In this document: positions 18,415 through 28,135 of the stretch, piece after piece
Position numbering within the stretch: position 1 is the first letter of the stretch
Layout of the letters: each line of letters starts with the position of its first letter
DNA from: Shinella sp. H4-D48
GTDB taxonomy: Bacteria > Pseudomonadota > Alphaproteobacteria > Rhizobiales > Rhizobiaceae
DNA length: 64,000 nucleotides
NCBI RefSeq assembly: GCF_022637395.1
Contig: NZ_CP093337.1
Span: forward strand, 2,278,001 to 2,342,000
Direction: 5' to 3'
The notes under the pieces: model-generated
What the model was told of the DNA's origin: nothing
What the model saw: only the letters and a program-made list of their open reading frames with translations
Databases searched by the model: none
Made by a program: the position numbers and the translations under genes

Positions 18415-19035
18415 ATGAGCGAACATTCAATGCCGATTCGATCCGTCTGCGTTTACTGCGGTTCCCAGCCGGGACGCGATGCGTCCTATGTCAATGCCGG
18501 GCGCAGCCTGGGCAAGGCCATGGCGGAAAACCATCTCCGCCTCGTCTATGGCGGAGGCACCAAGGGGATCATGGGCGCCGTCGCCAGCGGCGTGCTCGCC
18601 CATGGCGGCCGTGTCACGGGTATCATACCGCAATTCTTGATCGATATGGAGGCCACGCGGCATTCGCTCGGTCAGCTCAGCGAACTGATCGTCACGCCTG
18701 ACATGCACGAGCGCAAGCACAAGATGTTCGAGCGCTCCGATGCCTTCGTCGCGCTGCCCGGCGGCATCGGCACGCTGGAGGAAATCGTCGAGATCATGAC
18801 CTGGGGGCAGCTCGGCCGCCACCGCAAGCCGATGATCTTCGCCAATATTGGCGGCTTCTGGGATCCGATGCTCAAGCTCATCCGCCACATGGCGGACGAA
18901 GGCTTTATCCACACCGCCCATCTCGTGCAGCCGCTCGTCATCGACGAGCCTGAGGAGATCGTCTCGACCCTGCTCGAACATTGGGCGAGCCAGGTCGACC
19001 GCGAGGGCGAAGCGGAAATCATCGCCCGGCTCTGA
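18415..19035 (+). CDS. LOG family (TIGR00730) nucleoside 5'-monophosphate phosphoribohydrolase
   Basis: 206 aa from the ATG at 18415; the ATG at 18433 is an alternative. The two family motifs are intact: GGGTKGIMG and PGGIGTLEE, and the start RSVCVYCGSQPG is typical. LOG proteins release adenine-type bases from nucleoside monophosphates, including cytokinin ribotides, giving active cytokinin. In bacteria the same fold also covers general nucleotide recycling, so a plant hormone role is only a possibility. The gene is divergent from the LysM gene and convergent with rarD. Confidence 0.92.
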   Translation: MSEHSMPIRSVCVYCGSQPGRDASYVNAGRSLGKAMAENHLRLVYGGGTKGIMGAVASGVLAHGGRVTGIIPQFLIDMEATRHSLGQLSELIVTPDMHERKHKMFERSDAFVALPGGIGTLEEIVEIMTWGQLGRHRKPMIFANIGGFWDPMLKLIRHMADEGFIHTAHLVQPLVIDEPEEIVSTLLEHWASQVDREGEAEIIARL

Positions 19036-19064
19036 CGGGTCTTCCTTCACCACGCAGTTCCATC

Positions 19065-19087
19065 ATGGCCGGGCACGTCCCGGCCAT
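19065..19087. terminator. Palindromic terminator between convergent genes
   Basis: ATGGCCGGG (19065-19073) and CCCGGCCAT (19079-19087) form a perfect 9-bp stem with loop CACGT, followed by TGTCTTT. It lies between the LOG gene and rarD, whose ends converge. The ATGGCCGGG palindrome is a frequent intergenic repeat in rhizobial genomes. Confidence 0.7.
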
Positions 19088-19118
19088 TGTCTTTCGGTCG
19101 GGCGAAAAGCCGTTCGCC

Positions 19119-20063
19119 CTATTCCGCCGCCTTGATTTCGGCGGCCGCCAGGCGGCGGTTGCGCGCGCTGCGCAGCATGGGGCCCGAATAGATGAAAAGT
19201 GCCGCCCAGATGAAGACGAAGGCGATGAGCTTGACCGTACCGAAAGGCTCGCCGAAGGCGAAGACCGCGATGATGAAGATCATTGTGGGCGCGATGTACT
19301 GCATGATGCCGATGGTGGAGAGGCGCAGGAGCTTGGCGCCATTGGCATAGATCATGAGCGGGATCGCGGTGACGACGCCGCAGGACAGCAGCCACAGCAC
19401 ATCCGCCATGCCGGTGTCGCCGAAATGGCCCTGCCCCGTGGATTCCAGCCAGATGATGTAGCCGATAGCCGGCACACTGAGGATCAGCACCTCCAGGAAG
19501 AAGCCCTGGTTCGGGCCGATGGGCAGCGCCTTTCGGCAGAAGGCGTAGAAGGCCCAAGACACGCACAGCCCCAACGACACCCACGGCAGACCTCCGGCAT
19601 CGAATGCCAGAATGGCAACCGCAACGGCGGCCAGCGCAATCGCCACCATCTGCGCCCGGTCCAGCTTCTCCTTCAGCAGAACGGCGCCAAGGAAGATCGA
19701 AAACAGCGGATTGACGTAATAGCCCAGCGCCGTCTCGATGGCGCGACCGGCACCGATGGCCCAGACATAGATGCCCCAGTTGATGGTGATGAGCACCGCC
19801 GTCAGCGTCGCCATGGCGATCATGCGCGGCGAGCGCAGCGCCACCTTGATGTCGCCGGTGCGCCCCAGCCAGACGAGGACGAGGCCGGCGAGCGGCACGG
19901 ACCAGATGATGCGATGCGCGACCACCTCGGCCGCCGGGATATGCGCCACCGCCTTCATGAAGAACGGCAGGAAGCCCCACAGGAGATAAGCTGTCAGGGC
20001 GAAGGCGAAACCGCGCGGCGAATCGCCGGTTTGCGGGCCGCTGGAGGAGTTTGCGTCGGCCAT
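19119..20063 (-). CDS. rarD: RarD/EamA family permease
   Basis: 314 aa from the ATG at 20063, with GGAAG seven bases upstream; a GTG nine bases earlier is too close to that site to use it. Ten hydrophobic helices arranged as two EamA halves; the start FALTAYLLWGFLPFFMKAV is the RarD subfamily signature. Relatives are drug or metabolite exporters; RarD was named for chloramphenicol sensitivity, but no substrate can be read here. Upstream, a dyad ATGAAT/ATTCAT with a six-base spacer (20118-20135) may be an operator. Confidence 0.9.
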   Translation of the reverse strand: MADANSSSGPQTGDSPRGFAFALTAYLLWGFLPFFMKAVAHIPAAEVVAHRIIWSVPLAGLVLVWLGRTGDIKVALRSPRMIAMATLTAVLITINWGIYVWAIGAGRAIETALGYYVNPLFSIFLGAVLLKEKLDRAQMVAIALAAVAVAILAFDAGGLPWVSLGLCVSWAFYAFCRKALPIGPNQGFFLEVLILSVPAIGYIIWLESTGQGHFGDTGMADVLWLLSCGVVTAIPLMIYANGAKLLRLSTIGIMQYIAPTMIFIIAVFAFGEPFGTVKLIAFVFIWAALFIYSGPMLRSARNRRLAAAEIKAAE

Positions 20064-20178
20064 GGGTGTCACTTCCCGTCGATTTATGGATTTTTCGACG
20101 GGAATACTCTAACCGCGATGAATGTACCAATTCATTCCGGTGAAGGGATGATGAGCGGCATTGAACCTGCCGCCCGCT

Positions 20179-21795
20179 TTACTCCGCCGCGGCCTTGCCC
20201 GCCTCACCCCGGTTCTTCAGGAGCTTGTAGACGATACTGTCCATCAGCGCCTGGAAGGAAGCGTCTATGATGTTGTCGGAGACGCCGACCGTCCACCAGC
20301 GCGCGCCGGAAGCATCGGTCGATTCGATAAGGACGCGGGTGATGGCCTCGGTGCCGCCGTTGAGGATGCGCACCTTGTAGTCCGCCAGTTCCAGATCGGC
20401 GATTTCGGACTGGTACTTGCCGAGGTCCTTGCGCAGTGCGAGGTCGAGCGCATTGACCGGGCCGTGGCCCTCGGCCACCGACATCATGGTCTCACCGTCG
20501 ACAATAAGGCGCACCACGGCCTCCGAGACGGTCTTGAGCTGGCCGTTCGCGTCGTAGCGGCGCTCGACCATCACGCGAAAGCTCTCGACATGGAAGAAAT
20601 CCGGCACTGTGCCGAGCGTGCGGTAGGCCAGGAGCGCGAAGCTCGCATCCGCACCCTCATAGGCATAGCCGGTGGCCTCGCGTTCCTTGACGATCTGGAT
20701 GAGGCGATCGAGCTTCGGATCGTCCTTGGCGACGGTAATGCCACGCAGCTTCAACGCATTGATGAAGTTCGCCTTGCCGCCCTGATCCGACACCATGACC
20801 TTGCGCAGGTTGCCGACGCTTTCGGGCGTAACATGCTCATAGGTGCGCGGGTCCTTGAGGAGCGCGGAGGCGTGGATGCCGGCCTTGGTGGCGAAGGCGG
20901 AGGCGCCGACATAGGGCGCCTGATGATCGGGCGAGCGGTTCAGCAATTCGTCGAAGGTGTGCGACAGCTTGGTGAGGCCCGCCAGCATGTCGGTGTCGAT
21001 GCCGATGTCGAAGCGCTGGGCATAGGTCTCCTTCAGCGCCAGCGTCGGCACGAGTGTCACGAGATTGGCGTTGCCGCAGCGTTCGCCGATGCCGTTCAGC
21101 GTGCCCTGGATCTGCCGCACGCCCGCCTCGACGGCGGCGAGCGTGTTGGCGACGGCCTGTCCGGTGTCGTTATGGGCGTGGATACCGAGGTTCGCGCCCG
21201 GGACGCCGGCGGCGATGACCGCCTCGACGATGGCGCGCACCTCGGCCGGCTGCGTACCGCCATTGGTGTCGCACAGCACGACCCAGCGCGCGCCCGATGC
21301 GAAGGCCGTCGTGGCGCAGGCCAACGCGTAGCCAGGGTTAGCCTTGTAGCCATCGAAGAAATGCTCGCAGTCTATCATCGCCTCGCGGCCGGAAGCGACG
21401 ACCGCCTTGACCGATTCGGCGATGCTCTCGAGGTTCTCCTCGTTGGAACAGCCGAGCGCCACGCGCACATGATAATCCCAGCTCTTGGCCACGAGACAGA
21501 TCGCGTCGCTTTGCGAATCGAGAAGGGCTGCAAGGCCCGGATCATTGGAGGCGGAAATGCCGGCGCGCTTCGTCATGCCGAAGGCGACGAATTTTGCGCG
21601 TGCGGTGCGTTTCCTTGCGAAGAACGCCGTATCGGTCGGGTTGGCGCCGGGATAGCCGCCCTCGACATAATCCAGGCCGAATTCGTCCAGCATGCCGGCA
21701 ATCGCGATCTTGTCCTCGACGGAAAAATCGATGCCCGGTGTCTGCTGGCCATCGCGCAGCGTGGTGTCGAAAAGGTAGATACGGTCTTTTTTCAT
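20179..21795 (-). CDS. cimA: Citramalate synthase
   Basis: 538 aa. The aldolase-type TIM barrel begins YLFDTTLRDGQQTPGIDFSVEDK and includes HAHNDTGQAVANTLAAVEAG; the C-terminal part is a LeuA-type allosteric domain. The overall pattern (GGYPGANPTD, HFFDGYKANPGYAL) is that of the TIGR00977 citramalate synthase group rather than 2-isopropylmalate or homocitrate synthase. It condenses pyruvate with acetyl-CoA to (R)-citramalate, the threonine-independent entry to isoleucine. It starts 27 bases after pip and is last in the cysS operon. Confidence 0.9.
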   Translation of the reverse strand: MKKDRIYLFDTTLRDGQQTPGIDFSVEDKIAIAGMLDEFGLDYVEGGYPGANPTDTAFFARKRTARAKFVAFGMTKRAGISASNDPGLAALLDSQSDAICLVAKSWDYHVRVALGCSNEENLESIAESVKAVVASGREAMIDCEHFFDGYKANPGYALACATTAFASGARWVVLCDTNGGTQPAEVRAIVEAVIAAGVPGANLGIHAHNDTGQAVANTLAAVEAGVRQIQGTLNGIGERCGNANLVTLVPTLALKETYAQRFDIGIDTDMLAGLTKLSHTFDELLNRSPDHQAPYVGASAFATKAGIHASALLKDPRTYEHVTPESVGNLRKVMVSDQGGKANFINALKLRGITVAKDDPKLDRLIQIVKEREATGYAYEGADASFALLAYRTLGTVPDFFHVESFRVMVERRYDANGQLKTVSEAVVRLIVDGETMMSVAEGHGPVNALDLALRKDLGKYQSEIADLELADYKVRILNGGTEAITRVLIESTDASGARWWTVGVSDNIIDASFQALMDSIVYKLLKNRGEAGKAAAE

Positions 21796-21822
21796 CTGTT
21801 CCCTCCCTGGGAACCGTCTGTC

Positions 21823-23261
<1,439 letters not shown>

Positions 23262-23272
23262 GACGATATCCT

Positions 23273-23392
23273 TCAACGGTAGGAGGAATAAACGACGACG
23301 GCGACCACCACCGCGGTGATCAGCACCAGCTTGGCGGCGATGAGATAAAGCCATTTACGCGGAAAGCCGAGGTCCGGCCGCGGATCGGTCAT
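23273..23392 (-). CDS. 39-aa single-pass membrane peptide
   Basis: A tiny gene hidden between the two GFA-like genes. It starts at an ATG whose bases overlap the TGA of the upstream gene (ATGA), preceded by GGAGG seven bases earlier, and ends at 23273. The product begins [17 protein letters not shown] and then has a hydrophobic helix rich in valine (LIAAKLVLITAVVVAVVVY), ending SSYR. The positive charges before the helix suggest an N-in topology. The gene after it starts 11 bases later. The function is unknown; the tight coupling argues that it is translated. Confidence 0.75.
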   Translation of the reverse strand: MTDPRPDLGFPRKWLYLIAAKLVLITAVVVAVVVYSSYR

Positions 23393-23871
23393 CGACGATC
23401 CTCCGGCGGCCATTCATCGGTATCGTGGTCCGGATGCTGATAGGAAACGAGATCGGCGAGGAAGGAGGCGGCGTCCTGATCGGCCATCGTGTCCTCGCCC
23501 GGCAGGTCGGGGATCGTATCGACATAGGGCAGCTTCGCCTCGATGCCCCACTGGATGCGAGGGGCGATCGCGGCGGGATCGTCGAAGGCGGCAATGGTCA
23601 GCGCCACGCCATCCGGCGCCTCATAGGTCAGCGGCGTGCCGCAATCAGCGCAGAAACCGCGATAGCCGTGGTTCGACGAGCGGAAGCGTTTCGGTTCGCC
23701 GCGCGTCCAGCTGAGCGCCGCGTCGCGCACGGAGACCAGCGGCAGATAGAAATTGCCGCTCGCCTTCTGACACATGCGGCAATGACAGACCGACGCATCG
23801 CCAAGCGCGCCCTCGACGCGAAAGCGCACCGCCCCGCACTGGCAGCCGCCGGTGTGAACGGATGTGGTCAC
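23389..23871 (-). CDS. GFA family zinc-binding protein (copy 2)
   Basis: 160 aa from a GTG at 23871 that overlaps the cysS stop (GTGA) and has a near-perfect GGAGGTGA ribosome site five bases upstream. The zinc pattern [21 protein letters not shown] matches its neighbour copy. The C-terminal tail ([17 protein letters not shown]) aligns with the tail of copy 1 ([15 protein letters not shown]), which supports a tandem duplication followed by divergence. The activity is unproven; glutathione-dependent formaldehyde handling is only the family label. Confidence 0.9.
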   Translation of the reverse strand: MTTSVHTGGCQCGAVRFRVEGALGDASVCHCRMCQKASGNFYLPLVSVRDAALSWTRGEPKRFRSSNHGYRGFCADCGTPLTYEAPDGVALTIAAFDDPAAIAPRIQWGIEAKLPYVDTIPDLPGEDTMADQDAASFLADLVSYQHPDHDTDEWPPEDRR

Positions 23872-25301
23872 CTCTTCACCTCCCACGTCGTCACGCGTTC
23901 GCCGGTTTGCGGGTCCTTGCCGTCCTTGAGCTGGATGCCCTTGGCCGCGAGGTCGTCGCGGAGTTTGTCGGCTTCGGCAAAATTCTTGGCCTTCAGCATT
24001 TCGAGACGGAGCTGGATGAGGCTTTCGACGCTGTCTTCCAGCGCCTTGGAGACCTCGGCCTTCTTCGGCAGGACCCCGAGAAGCTCGGCGCTGGCTGCGA
24101 AGACCGGCAGCATCAGCGGGTCGTTGTTGGCGCATTGGGCGAGCGCGTGCAGTGCCTGTACTGCGCCGACGGTGTTAAGATCATCGAGAAGGGGCGCGAG
24201 CACGGTCTCGTCCACCCTGCCTTCCGCCGGGTTGCCGCCGGCCGGCCATTTGGCGAGCAGGCGCTCGGCCTCCTCCAGCCGCTTGACGGAGAAGTCGATC
24301 GGCTCGCGATAATGGGTCATCAGCATGGCAAGCCGAAGCACCTCGCCCGGCCACTTGCGGCCGCCGAATTTTTCTTCGTGCAGCAGTTCGTAGATGGTGA
24401 CGAAGTTGCCTTCCGACTTCGACATCTTGCGGCCTTCGACCTGTACGAAGCCGTTGTGCATCCAGACATTGGCCATGACCTTCGTGCCATGGGCGCAGCG
24501 CGACTGGGCGATCTCGTTTTCGTGGTGGGGAAAGATCAGGTCGAGCCCGCCGCCATGGATATCGAAGACCTCGCCGAGATAGGCGGCCGACATGGCGGAG
24601 CATTCGATATGCCAGCCCGGACGGCCGCGGCCCCAAGGCGAATCCCAGCCGGGCTCCTCCGGCGAAGACAGCTTCCAGAGCACGAAATCACCCGGATTCT
24701 TCTTGTGCGTATCGACCGCCACGCGGGCGCCGGCCTGCTGCTCATCGAGATTGCGTTTGGAGAGCGCGCCGTAATCTTCCATGGAGCGCGTGTCGAACAG
24801 GACTTCGCCATTGGTTTCATAGGCATGGCCGCGTTCGATGAGACGTTGAATCAAGGTGATCATGTCCACCTTTCCATCCTCGCGCGGCGAGACGAACTCG
24901 GTGGCGCGGGGCTCATGCGTCGGCGGCATGGCGCCGAGGCGGACGATATCCTCGTGGAACTGGTTTGCCGTCTTTTCCGTCACGCGGCGGATCGCCTCGT
25001 TGAGCGATAAGGTACCTTTCTCGATTTCCGGGCCGAAATCGCGCAGCGCCCGGGCGTTGATCTTGTCGTCGACGTCGGTGATGTTGCGCGCATAGGTGAC
25101 ATGGCTTTCGCCATAGACATGGCGCAGCAACCGGAACAGCACATCGAAGACGATGACAGGGCGCGCATTGCCGATATGCGCGAAATCGTAGACCGTCGGG
25201 CCGCAGACATACATGCGCACGTTTTGCGGATCGATGGGCGCAAGCGGCGCCTTGGTGCGCGTGAGCGTGTTGTACAGCGTCAGGACCGGCTTTTCGGCCA
25301 T
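23868..25301 (-). CDS. cysS: Cysteine--tRNA ligase
   Basis: 477 aa class I synthetase of normal length. The zinc cysteine C33 begins [16 protein letters not shown], which also contains the HIGH-type motif; the second zinc region is [10 protein letters not shown] with [23 protein letters not shown] is present. It charges tRNA-Cys. It heads a reverse-strand operon: the next gene overlaps its stop by four bases and four more genes follow with little spacing. Its leader can fold over the ribosome site (see 25308-25362). Confidence 0.97.
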   Translation of the reverse strand: MAEKPVLTLYNTLTRTKAPLAPIDPQNVRMYVCGPTVYDFAHIGNARPVIVFDVLFRLLRHVYGESHVTYARNITDVDDKINARALRDFGPEIEKGTLSLNEAIRRVTEKTANQFHEDIVRLGAMPPTHEPRATEFVSPREDGKVDMITLIQRLIERGHAYETNGEVLFDTRSMEDYGALSKRNLDEQQAGARVAVDTHKKNPGDFVLWKLSSPEEPGWDSPWGRGRPGWHIECSAMSAAYLGEVFDIHGGGLDLIFPHHENEIAQSRCAHGTKVMANVWMHNGFVQVEGRKMSKSEGNFVTIYELLHEEKFGGRKWPGEVLRLAMLMTHYREPIDFSVKRLEEAERLLAKWPAGGNPAEGRVDETVLAPLLDDLNTVGAVQALHALAQCANNDPLMLPVFAASAELLGVLPKKAEVSKALEDSVESLIQLRLEMLKAKNFAEADKLRDDLAAKGIQLKDGKDPQTGERVTTWEVKR

Positions 25302-25307
25302 TAGAAT

Positions 25308-25362
25308 CTCCCAAAATGCAGAAACCCGGCTGGCCGGGTCGTTGTCATCCAGGGATTTTGGG
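25308..25362 (-). promoter_or_regulatory. Foldable cysS leader covering the ribosome site
   Basis: On the transcript, CCCAAAAT (complement of 25355-25362) can pair with ATTTTGGG (complement of 25310-25317), a perfect 8-bp stem. The second arm runs into the cysS ribosome site GGGAG (25308-25312). Inside the loop is a second perfect hairpin, ACCCGG/CCGGGT (25324-25339). The arrangement could hide the ribosome site. It is not a T-box by eye, and no known riboswitch class was recognised. Confidence 0.45.
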
Positions 25363-25583
25363 GGACGAAAACGGCCGAGCCAGCGCGTGCGCTAGCGAAT
25401 AATGCTCCGGCGAAGGCAGAGTACCGTTTTCATGGTGTGCTTTATTGCGCCCCGCAGGCGTCCGGTCAAGCGGGTGCGGGCGCGCTGGCGCGAAAATCCT
25501 GCCCTTCCCTGTTCCCCAGGTGACTCGCCGCCAGTCAGGGCCATGCGAGAACAGGTCTTCACCGCCCGAAGAGGAGCCGCAGG

Positions 25584-25697
25584 ATGAAGACCGACAGGAG
25601 ACAGATCGACCTCGCAGAACGCTATAATCCGCTTGCCATGCGCGCCGTTCTGGCAGCGGTCATGCTTGCCCGAGCGCGTCCGCGAACCACCCGCTGA
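25584..25697 (+). CDS. 37-aa protein with RYxPLxxRAVxAA motif
   Basis: A short gene starting at an ATG with AGGAG seven bases upstream. The product, MKTDRRQIDLAERYNPLA and on to RPRTTR, contains RYNPLAMRAVLAA at residues 13-25. The same word, RYKPLGLRAVVAA, occurs in the 60-aa protein starting at 25877 on the same strand, nine of 14 residues identical over the core, which is the main reason to call this a gene. The rest is basic. No function is known. The 282 bases before it, back to cysS, hold the cysS leader and nothing else I can name. Confidence 0.6.
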   Translation: MKTDRRQIDLAERYNPLAMRAVLAAVMLARARPRTTR

Positions 25698-25876
25698 TTG
25701 TGTGCGCCCGTCACAATTGTTGATCGAAAACAACATGCTTTCAGTAGTTTGCCGCAGAGCGATCAAATTTCGGGCAGAATTCGGCCGGAAGGCTGCGTTA
25801 AATTCATAGCTCATAGAGAGCGGCGACCGGAGGGAACACACGGGGCTGCCTCGCCAACCGAACTGAGGAGAACGAG

Positions 25877-26059
25877 ATGTCGACCGCCAAAACCCAGCCT
25901 GCTCCGCAAGGCGCCACGAAGGAAAGCCTGCAGACGCGCTACAAGCCGCTCGGCCTGCGCGCCGTGGTTGCGGCTACGCAGTGCAAGCCGGAGATCAAGA
26001 GCGCGGATACGGACAGCAAGCGCGACCTGCCCGCCGTGCTTCGGTCGCTGCACGACTGA
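25877..26059 (+). CDS. 60-aa protein with RYxPLxxRAVxAA motif
   Basis: Starts at an ATG preceded by a clear GAGGAG ribosome site. The sequence has a polar head (MSTAKTQPAPQGATKESLQT), the core RYKPLGLRAVVAA at about 21-33, and a charged tail ending DLPAVLRSLHD. No signal peptide or membrane helix. It shares its core with the 37-aa protein 180 bases upstream, so the two are probably paralogs. It is convergent with the YedK gene, ending 11 bases from that gene's stop. The function is unknown. Confidence 0.78.
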   Translation: MSTAKTQPAPQGATKESLQTRYKPLGLRAVVAATQCKPEIKSADTDSKRDLPAVLRSLHD

Positions 26060-26070
26060 GCGGATGCAGA

Positions 26071-26847
26071 TCAGAACAGCGAAAGCTGATCGGATGAAGG
26101 GGGCGCGTCAGCACCCTTGTTCTTTTGCGGCGGCGGCGGTTCAATGACCTCCTCGACCGGTTCGAGGATATCAGGCCCCATATTGGCGACCTTGTTGACC
26201 TTGTCGGAGACCGGGATCGCCTCGAAGAAACCGTCGTCGATCGGCTTCATCAGATCCAGAACATCGCGCGGCTCCTGCGTCTTGCAGTCGAGCCAGCGGG
26301 AAAAGTCCTCCGGACGGATGACGACGGGCATGCGATCATGAATACGGGCGACGTCGGTGTTGGCCGCCGTGGTCAGGATGGCGCCGGTATCGACCTCCGA
26401 TCCGTCCGCAGAGGACCAGGTTTCCATCAGCCCGGCAAAGGCGACGATCTCGCCCTTCTTCGGGCGGATGAAATAGGCTTGCGACTTCGCGCCCTTCTCC
26501 GGTGGCCGGCGCCACTCAAAGAACCCCGTCGCCGGCACGAGGATGCGGCGGTGGCGCATGGCGGCCTTGAAGGACGCCTTGCCGATGGCCGTCTCGGCGC
26601 GGGCATTGATAAGCAGCGGGAACTCGCGCGGGTCCTTGACCCAGCCAGGCATGAAGCCCCAGCGCACCAGCATGGCCTTGCGCTCCGGGAGGTTGCTGCC
26701 CTTCTCCTGCCGCTCGCTTGCCACCACGATGACGATCGGCTGCGTCGGCGCAATATTGTAGCGCTCCGTCAGATCGTCGATCTCGGCAAGACTGAAGAAT
26801 TCGCGCGCAAGATCGGTCTTGGCCAGCAATGCAAATCGTCCACACAT
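26071..26847 (-). CDS. yedK: SOS response-associated peptidase (SRAP/YedK/HMCES) with clamp-binding tail
   Basis: 258 aa. The catalytic cysteine C2 (exposed after Met removal), N31 in YNIAPTQ, E111 in TGFFEW and H170 in IHDRMPVV are all present. SRAP proteins shield abasic sites in single-stranded DNA by forming a covalent thiazolidine link through Cys2. The C-terminal 35 residues form a proline-rich acidic tail that ends exactly in QLSLF (254-258), the consensus pentapeptide that binds the beta sliding clamp. The eukaryotic homolog HMCES uses a PIP box for PCNA, so this tail likely serves the same purpose. Confidence 0.94.
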   Translation of the reverse strand: MCGRFALLAKTDLAREFFSLAEIDDLTERYNIAPTQPIVIVVASERQEKGSNLPERKAMLVRWGFMPGWVKDPREFPLLINARAETAIGKASFKAAMRHRRILVPATGFFEWRRPPEKGAKSQAYFIRPKKGEIVAFAGLMETWSSADGSEVDTGAILTTAANTDVARIHDRMPVVIRPEDFSRWLDCKTQEPRDVLDLMKPIDDGFFEAIPVSDKVNKVANMGPDILEPVEEVIEPPPPQKNKGADAPPSSDQLSLF

Positions 26848-26907
26848 GGCGTCGTCATCGCACTTTGCCTATAAGGGGTCAATGAAGCGCCAGCGAACCG
26901 GATCACG

Positions 26908-27342
26908 ATGACGACGCCCAGGATATCCAAGCCCGCCTCCTCCGCCATTCTCGAGCGCGACGGCCGCTATTTGCTCGTGCTGCGCAGCAAGCCGCCGTCG
27001 AAGGCGATGTATGCCTTTCCCGGCGGGCGCGGCGAACCGGGCGAGACGGCCTCTGAAACGGCACTGCGCGAACTGGCCGAGGAAACCGGTATTCACGGCG
27101 AGAATCCTCAACTCTTCGCCACCTATGACCTGTCCGGTCCCGAAGGCGCGCCCGGCAGCCTTTCCTTCTTCCTTTCGGTCTTCAAGGTGAACGCCGATCC
27201 GCAGGCCGTTGCCGTCGCATCCGACGATGCCGCGAGCGTCGGCTGGTACACGGCCGCAGAGATCGCCACCATGCCGGCACCCGATAGCGTGCGAGACTGC
27301 ATCGCACGGCTGGAGGCCGAAAGACTGGGGATCAGCGCATGA
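26908..27342 (+). CDS. Nudix hydrolase
   Basis: 144 aa. The full Nudix box GX5EX7REUXEEXGU is seen from GGRGEPGETASETALRELAE into ETGI near 39-61. It hydrolyses a nucleoside diphosphate linked to another group, the substrate being unpredictable; an ADP-ribose or dGTP-type role is possible. It is divergent from yedK by 60 bases and its stop overlaps the start of the next gene by four bases, so the two share a transcript. Confidence 0.92.
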   Translation: MTTPRISKPASSAILERDGRYLLVLRSKPPSKAMYAFPGGRGEPGETASETALRELAEETGIHGENPQLFATYDLSGPEGAPGSLSFFLSVFKVNADPQAVAVASDDAASVGWYTAAEIATMPAPDSVRDCIARLEAERLGISA

Positions 27343-27758
27343 TTCGGCTTCTTCTCCTGCTCAGCCTTGCGCTGGCCACACCGGCGCTTGCCCAGAAGGC
27401 GAAGGGCGACACATCGGCCGCGACGCCGGCGACCCCAACCGTGGAGGAAAAGCCGGCTCCCTATGACGAGCGGCTGGAGCGCCTTTCGGAAATCCTGGGC
27501 GCGGTGCACTATTTGCGCAATCTGTGCCTGGGACAGGCGGAGGACAACTGGCGCGCCGACATGCAGCGCCTGATCGACATGGAGGCGGCGGGCGAGCCGA
27601 AGCGGCAGGAAAAGCTGACGGCCGCATTCAACCGTGGATACAGGTCCTTTGCCGCCATCTATACCGCTTGCACCGACTCGGCAGTTGTCGCAGAAGAGAG
27701 ATACCGTAACGAAGGTGCAACACTTGCCACAGAAATAACCGCACGCTTCGGAAATTAG
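27339..27758 (+). CDS. TIGR02301 family secreted protein
   Basis: 139 aa. Signal peptide MIRLLLLLSLALATPALAQ, then a short Ala/Thr/Pro linker, then the conserved block YDERLERLSEILGAVHYLRN LC (residues about 45-65) with two cysteines (LCLGQ and YTACTD) that may bond. The family TIGR02301 is found in rhizobia and has no known function. It overlaps the Nudix gene by ATGA. An AT-rich stretch with CTTTTTA after the stop may end the transcript. Confidence 0.87.
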   Translation: MIRLLLLLSLALATPALAQKAKGDTSAATPATPTVEEKPAPYDERLERLSEILGAVHYLRNLCLGQAEDNWRADMQRLIDMEAAGEPKRQEKLTAAFNRGYRSFAAIYTACTDSAVVAEERYRNEGATLATEITARFGN

Positions 27759-27841
27759 GGATTAATTAACCCCTTTTTACCTGACCCAGTGCCGTTTTGG
27801 GAAAAGGCTGCTAAGGTCGTTAACAGAGCAGTAAGAACTGA

Positions 27842-28120
27842 ATGCCGCGCATGGACCGATTGATGGAACCTACTCTCAACGATATCGACGAGATGATCGT
27901 GCACGAGAAGATGCAGGCCGCTCTGGAATACCAGAACGAAGCCTGGGCCGACGGAATGGCAGACGGTATCGAGCCGGAAATCATTGCCGATGCGGCGATC
28001 GCGCTCGCGCTTCGCGAGACGATACGCACCCAGGGCGAACGCGGCGCGGAAGCGATGCTCGACGCGCTGCGCGAGCGCATGCTCGCCGGAGAGTTCTCCC
28101 CCGAGCGTATCCTGCAATAG
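27842..28120 (+). CDS. Small acidic cytoplasmic protein of unknown function
   Basis: 92 aa if read from 27842; the ATGs at 27851 and 27863 are also possible and no strong ribosome site separates them. The protein is acidic and helical with no signal peptide (NDIDEMIVHEKMQAALEYQ, then DAAIALALRETIRTQGERGA). I do not recognise a domain. It is followed after 15 bases by a secreted protein gene, so both may be one unit. Confidence 0.7.
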   Translation: MPRMDRLMEPTLNDIDEMIVHEKMQAALEYQNEAWADGMADGIEPEIIADAAIALALRETIRTQGERGAEAMLDALRERMLAGEFSPERILQ

Positions 28121-28135
28121 GCTGGAATTTTGATC

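Noticed and set aside
25308-25362. A T-box riboswitch before cysS
   Set aside because: T-boxes are rare in Alphaproteobacteria and neither a specifier loop nor the T-box core sequence was seen.
25392-25841. A 149-codon reverse frame upstream of cysS
   Set aside because: No ribosome site, no protein-like pattern, and it opposes the small gene at 25584-25697, which has paralog support.
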